From Pseudomonadota bacterium (lineage in GTDB: Bacteria > Pseudomonadota > Alphaproteobacteria > Sphingomonadales > Sphingomonadaceae), in contig JAEZCS010000002.1 of the NCBI GenBank assembly GCA_023433445.1, positions 1 through 47,889 on the forward strand: a DNA stretch of 47,889 nt, in the 5' to 3' direction. The first letter of the stretch is position 1. Every line of letters starts with the position of its first letter. The position numbers and the translations under genes are program-made. Shown piece by piece: positions 44,348 through 47,889 of the stretch. Below the pieces are notes generated by a model that worked only from the letters and a program-made list of their open reading frames with translations, was not told the DNA's origin and searched no databases.

Positions 44348-44923
44348 ATGAACATGCTCACGGACAGCCATAACGCGGTGACCGCCGACTGGGCAGCGGC
44401 GCTGCTCGACTTCTGGTTCAATCAGGTGGGTGAAGAGGGCTGGTGGAAGAGGGACCCGGACCTTGACCGGCAGTGCGCCAACCGCTTCCGGTCTTTGTGG
44501 GAAGAAAAGCGGACGTTAACCGCAGAGACGTTTTTGGAACGCGCCGACGATGCCCTGGCCGCTGTACTTCTTTTCGACCAATTACCTAGAAACATGTTCC
44601 GGGGCTCGGCCAAGGCTTACGAGACCGACGACCTCGCCCGGGCTGTGTCGCGTGGTGCCATCGCCCATGGTTACGACATCCAGATCGGCGGCGCGGGACG
44701 GAGATTTTTCTACATGCCGTTCCAGCACAGTGAGGAGCTTGAGGACCAAGAGCTGTCGCTCAGCCTCTTCGAGGGAGCAGGGGACGAGCGATCTATGGAG
44801 TTCGCGCGCCAGCATCACGCGATAATTGCTCAGTTCGGGCGATTTCCTCATCGTAATGCCGTGCTCGGCCGGGCGACCTTGCCGGACGAGAAGGATGCAA
44901 TCCGCGCGGCTGCCGACTGGTAG
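44348..44923 (+). CDS. DUF924 family protein
   Basis: 191 aa from ATG 44348. Hallmarks: LLDFWFNQVGEEGWWKRDPD, ALAAVLLFDQLPRNMFRGSA, AYETDDLARAV, FYMPFQHSEELEDQELSLSL, QFGRFPHRNAVLGR. DUF924 proteins have a TPR-like helical fold of unknown function. Stand-alone gene between tldD and the glnK promoter. Confidence 0.92.
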   Translation: MNMLTDSHNAVTADWAAALLDFWFNQVGEEGWWKRDPDLDRQCANRFRSLWEEKRTLTAETFLERADDALAAVLLFDQLPRNMFRGSAKAYETDDLARAVSRGAIAHGYDIQIGGAGRRFFYMPFQHSEELEDQELSLSLFEGAGDERSMEFARQHHAIIAQFGRFPHRNAVLGRATLPDEKDAIRAAADW

Positions 44924-45029
44924 TCGAGGCTGCCCGTTTTTTAGGCAACGCCCCTCACCTGCCCATTTTTTTAGCGATTGAAAGTTCGAGGCCAGTCAAA
45001 AAGCCCGGATTGCCGTTGCTTTTGTGATT

Positions 45030-45045
45030 TGGCACGGCTCTTGCT
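45030..45045 (+). promoter_or_regulatory. Sigma54 promoter of glnK-amtB
   Basis: TGGCACG (45030-45036), four bases, TTGCT (45041-45045): a full match to the -24/-12 consensus TGGCACG-N4-TTGCW. It lies 35 bp before the glnK ATG. It implies RpoN with an NtrC-type activator, so induction under nitrogen limitation. Confidence 0.92.
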
Positions 45046-45079
45046 GACATGTCGTCGCACACCATTAACAGGGGGCGAC

Positions 45080-45418
45080 ATGAAACTTGTCATGGCTATC
45101 ATCAAGCCGTTCAAGCTTGACGATGTCCGCGAGGCACTCTCCTCGCTGGGCATCGCGGGTATGACGGTGTCCGAGGTGAAGGGCTTCGGCCGCCAAAAGG
45201 GGCAAACCGAAATCTACCGGGGCGCCGAATATTCCACGAACATGGTTCCGAAAATCAAGATCGAGGTCGTTTGCGATGACGATCTCGCTCCGCGCGTGGT
45301 CGAGGCGGTTCAGAATGCCGCCAATTCCGGCGCGATCGGCGACGGCAAGATTTTTGTCCTCGACGTTGGTCAGGCCGTGCGCATCCGCACCGGCGAGACC
45401 GGCGAAACCGCGCTGTAA
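45080..45418 (+). CDS. glnK: P-II nitrogen regulatory protein GlnK
   Basis: 112 aa from ATG 45080, after GGGGGCGAC. KLVMAIIKPFKLDDVREALS at the start; T-loop GQTEIYRGAEYSTN with the uridylylation tyrosine at 51; B-loop GAIGDGKIFV and the C-terminal IRTGETGETAL. A trimeric signal protein that senses 2-oxoglutarate and ATP/ADP and blocks AmtB when nitrogen is ample. Co-transcribed with amtB 13 bp downstream, the usual reason to call it GlnK rather than GlnB. Confidence 0.95.
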   Translation: MKLVMAIIKPFKLDDVREALSSLGIAGMTVSEVKGFGRQKGQTEIYRGAEYSTNMVPKIKIEVVCDDDLAPRVVEAVQNAANSGAIGDGKIFVLDVGQAVRIRTGETGETAL

Positions 45419-45431
45419 GAAGGGGGGAATA

Positions 45432-46766
45432 ATGACCTTTTCCAAGAAATTCTGCGGCGCGATGGGAGCGGCTGGCCTCTCCCTCTTCGCCGCGCTGCCT
45501 GCTTGGGCACAAACGGCAGCGGATGCTGCGCCGACGCCCGACAAGGGTGACACCGCCTGGATGATGACGGCCACCGTGCTGGTGCTGGCCATGATCCTGC
45601 CCGGCCTCGCCCTCTTCTATGGCGGCCTTGTCCGCACCAAGAATATGCTGTCGGTCATGACGCAGATCGGCGCGGTTGCGTGCCTCGCGATGCTGATCTG
45701 GGTGATGTACGGCTACAGCATGGCCTTCGCTGGCCCCAGCAATGGCTTTTTCTCCGACCTGTCCAAGGCGTTCCTGAGCGGCGTCACGCCGGATTCGATG
45801 GCCGCAACCTTCACCGACGGCGTCGTCATTCCCGAATATGTCTTCATCAGCTTCCAGATGACCTTTGCCGCGATCACCGTCGCGCTGGTGTTGGGTGCGG
45901 TCGTGGAGCGCATCAAATTTTCGGCGGTCATGGTGTTCGCAGCGGTGTGGCTGACGATCGTCTATTTCCCGATCGCGCACATGGTTTGGGCAACGGGCGG
46001 CCTGTTTTTTGAAATGGGCGCGCTGGACTTCGCTGGCGGCACTGTCGTCCATATCAACGCCGGTGTTTCGGCGCTGGTCGCCTGCATCATCCTTGGCAAG
46101 CGCATGGGCTTCCCCAAGGAACCGATGCCGCCTCACTCCCTGACGCTGACCGTCGTCGGCACCGGCCTGCTGTGGGTTGGCTGGTTCGGCTTCAACGCAG
46201 GCTCGGCTCTGGAAGCCAATGGCTCGGCTGCTCTGGCGATGATCAATACCTTCGTCGCGACGGCTGCTGGCGGCCTGTTCTGGATGATCGCCGAGCGTAT
46301 GAGCGGCCATAAGGGTTCAGCTCTGGGCTTCTGCTCGGGCATCATTGCGGGCCTGGTTGCCGTGACACCTGCAGCTGGCAATTCCGGCCCCTTCGGCGCC
46401 ATCCTACTGGGCGCGGTCGCTTCGATCGTCTGCTTCTACATGGTCACGGTCATCAAGCCCAAGCTCGGCTACGACGACTCGCTGGACGCCTTCGGCATCC
46501 ACGGTATCGGCGGCATGATCGGCGCGATCGGCTCCGGCATCGTCTACTCGCCCGCACTGGGCGGTCCGGGCGACGCTGACTTCTCGATGAGCAGCCAGCT
46601 CGTCACGCAGCTGCTGGCCACCGTCACGACCATTGTCTGGGCATCGATCGGCACCGCGATCGCCATCTTCGTCGCCAAGGCAGTGACCGGTCTGCGGGTC
46701 AGCCGCGACGTCGAACTGGAAGGCCTCGACCTCGGGGAACATGGCGAGCGCGCCTACAACCCCTGA
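45432..46766 (+). CDS. amtB: Ammonium transporter AmtB
   Basis: 444 aa from ATG 45432, after AGGGGGG. A cleavable signal peptide ends at AWA-Q (residue 26). About 11 membrane helices follow, with ammonium transporter landmarks ALFYGGLVRTKNMLSVMTQI, VVHINAGVSALVACIILG and FGIHGIGGMIGAIGSGI; the last two hold the twin pore histidines. It conducts ammonium across the inner membrane and is regulated by GlnK. Followed by a strong terminator. Confidence 0.96.
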   Translation: MTFSKKFCGAMGAAGLSLFAALPAWAQTAADAAPTPDKGDTAWMMTATVLVLAMILPGLALFYGGLVRTKNMLSVMTQIGAVACLAMLIWVMYGYSMAFAGPSNGFFSDLSKAFLSGVTPDSMAATFTDGVVIPEYVFISFQMTFAAITVALVLGAVVERIKFSAVMVFAAVWLTIVYFPIAHMVWATGGLFFEMGALDFAGGTVVHINAGVSALVACIILGKRMGFPKEPMPPHSLTLTVVGTGLLWVGWFGFNAGSALEANGSAALAMINTFVATAAGGLFWMIAERMSGHKGSALGFCSGIIAGLVAVTPAAGNSGPFGAILLGAVASIVCFYMVTVIKPKLGYDDSLDAFGIHGIGGMIGAIGSGIVYSPALGGPGDADFSMSSQLVTQLLATVTTIVWASIGTAIAIFVAKAVTGLRVSRDVELEGLDLGEHGERAYNP

Positions 46767-46778
46767 TCCTATTCGGCA

Positions 46779-46805
46779 GGGCGGGCCGCGAAGAATGGCC
46801 CGCCC
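46779..46805 (+). other. Stem-loop after amtB
   Basis: GGGCGGGCC (46779-46787) pairs perfectly with GGCCCGCCC (46797-46805), with a 9-nt loop. No T run follows, so alone it is not a standard terminator. It may protect the 3' end of the transcript or aid the terminator 33 bp downstream. Confidence 0.6.
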
Positions 46806-46837
46806 GCCACACGATGTTCCTCCTGCGAACACACCTT

Positions 46838-46869
46838 GGGACCGGTACGCAAGTACCGGCCCTTTTTTT
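46838..46869 (+). terminator. Terminator of glnK-amtB
   Basis: GGG-A-CCGGTAC, loop GCAA, GTACCGG-CCC, then seven T. A 10-bp stem with one bulged A and a GNRA-type loop. The convergent crtB gene ends 3 bp further on. Confidence 0.9.
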
Positions 46870-46871
46870 GT

Positions 46872-47819
46872 TCAGCTTCTGGGACGGGTCCAAAGATCAG
46901 GCGGCCGGGGAACGGATGCCGGCCAACGGGAGGAGCGGCCGACAGTCTGGACACCGGCCCGGAACACCCATCCGATTTTCTCGCTCTTGGGCGTGACCAC
47001 CCGGTCATCCCACGCGCGTTCCTCACGCCGAGCCACTTCCCGAGCGATGTCGCCATAAATGCCTGCCGCAGCCAGAACCGCCCATGCGGCGCGTGGTGGC
47101 AAGGCTCCGGTCCCATGGCGAGCGCTCGCTTCATAGTCAGCAGCAAGGCTCGTTAGGCGGCTCGCCAAATGGGTGAGTTGCGGCCGGAAGGCTGGCTCCA
47201 TCTGGCTGCCCGGCGGGATTGCCATTTCCGCCAGCCATCGCTGAGGCAGGTAGCAACGGCCTGCCTGCTGATCCTCACCGATGTCGCGAGCGATGTTTGC
47301 CAGCTGGAATGCGAGCCCCAGGTCGCAGGCGCGGTCCAGCGTCGCTTCATCATCGGGCTTCACGCCCATGAGGACAGCCATCATGCAGCCGACAGCGCCA
47401 GCTACATGGTAACAATAGCGCAGCATGTCAGCTTCCGTAGCGGGTCGCCAATCCTCGGCATCGAGAGCGAAGCCTGCGATGAGATCATGCGCATAGCGCG
47501 AAGGAATGGCGCATTCCCGCATGACGAGCCCAAAGCCATCGAAGGCGGGATCGCCGGTGATCTCGCCGCGTAGGGCTGCGTCGGTGTGCGCTCTCATGGC
47601 GGCAAGCCGGGCTTGCCCATCGGCAACACCCGTCATGGCACCGCCATGATCCTGCCCATCGGCGATGTCGTCACATTTGCGGCACCAGGCATAGAGAAGC
47701 CAGGCCCGCTCGCGAGTTTGCTGGTCGAAAAGTGTGGAAGCCATGGCAAAGGATTTGGAGCCACGGGCAATGCTGTTGCGCGCGTGCGCGACGAGGGCGG
47801 GACGTTCGAGATGAGTCAC
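46872..47819 (-). CDS. crtB: Phytoene synthase (squalene/phytoene synthase family)
   Basis: 315 aa. It condenses two geranylgeranyl diphosphates to phytoene, the first step of carotenoid synthesis. Both Asp-rich motifs are present: CRKCDDIAD (D50-D54) and NIARDIGED (D179, D183). GSKSFAMASTLFD and AWLLYAWCRKCDD are family N-terminal signatures. The last ~35 residues (SSRWPASVPRPPDLWTRP) are not conserved and run up to the amtB terminator. The start is GTG 47819; the frame stays open to the window edge with no better start codon seen. Sphingomonads make nostoxanthin-type carotenoids. Confidence 0.9.
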   Translation of the reverse strand: MTHLERPALVAHARNSIARGSKSFAMASTLFDQQTRERAWLLYAWCRKCDDIADGQDHGGAMTGVADGQARLAAMRAHTDAALRGEITGDPAFDGFGLVMRECAIPSRYAHDLIAGFALDAEDWRPATEADMLRYCYHVAGAVGCMMAVLMGVKPDDEATLDRACDLGLAFQLANIARDIGEDQQAGRCYLPQRWLAEMAIPPGSQMEPAFRPQLTHLASRLTSLAADYEASARHGTGALPPRAAWAVLAAAGIYGDIAREVARREERAWDDRVVTPKSEKIGWVFRAGVQTVGRSSRWPASVPRPPDLWTRPRS

Positions 47820-47889
47820 GCTGCCGTCATGCCTTGCGCCAGTGATTGCCGCTAGGGTGGTGGACGTTACAGCTTGTCGGCTTTCATCG

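Noticed and set aside
1..47889. CRISPR array, rRNA genes or insertion sequences
   Set aside because: No regularly spaced repeats, rRNA-like sequence or transposase frame was seen on either strand.

Overview
The window looks like a sphingomonad (Alphaproteobacteria, Sphingobium/Sphingomonas-like) chromosome. This rests on high GC, a DUF4130-UdgX fusion, a crtB-type phytoene synthase, a sigma54-driven glnK-amtB pair and a zf-CHCC gene. The assignment is an inference from gene content; no taxonomic search was run.

Layout. Bases 1-3135 are host chromosome: the 3' part of a DUF4130-UdgX gene, a D-amino-acid transaminase and a winged-helix regulator. Bases 3136-42448 are a complete-looking prophage of about 39.3 kb, inserted in a tRNA-Val(UAC) gene. 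It is bounded by a 41-bp direct repeat (attL 3136-3176, attR 42408-42448) equal to the 5' half of the tRNA. Bases 42449-47889 are host again: the tRNA 3' half, zf-CHCC protein, TldD, DUF924 protein, GlnK, AmtB and phytoene synthase.

Prophage left arm (minus strand, 13286 down to 3192). One long operon of mostly overlapping genes starts from a promoter at 13342-13370 that overlaps an operator. It carries many small unknown genes, a recombination set (Rad52-family annealing protein, SSB, DUF968-like nuclease) interleaved with free-standing HNH endonucleases, two small helix-turn-helix proteins and the tyrosine integrase. The immunity region (13471-14226) holds a CI-like repressor, a small membrane protein, a UUCG-loop terminator and operators of the form TCACA-N3-TGTGA.

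Prophage right arm (plus strand). A Cro-like gene at 14236 opens an early operon with RusA, a replication protein, another HNH gene and a T7-type primase-helicase whose zinc domain lies in a different frame from the rest. Packaging and virion genes follow in P22 order: terminase, ~720-aa portal, scaffold, coat, gp4-like, gp10-like, S74-terminated fibre, three ejection proteins, tailspike. A lysis cassette follows (candidate holins, GH24 lysozyme, Rz with nested Rz1). A methyltransferase with its own terminator sits between portal and scaffold. An 11-bp motif, AAAGCATTAAT, recurs four times, each just before a late gene block.

Right end. Five minus-strand genes (42221 down to 40838), led by an HNH gene, lie next to attR. 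In the excised circle they would sit directly downstream of int on the same strand, so integration appears to cut the left operon in two. Next to attR the phage carries a substitute promoter and the tRNA 5' half, so the host tRNA-Val is rebuilt with a phage-supplied promoter, while the original host promoter is left pointing into the prophage, antisense to int.
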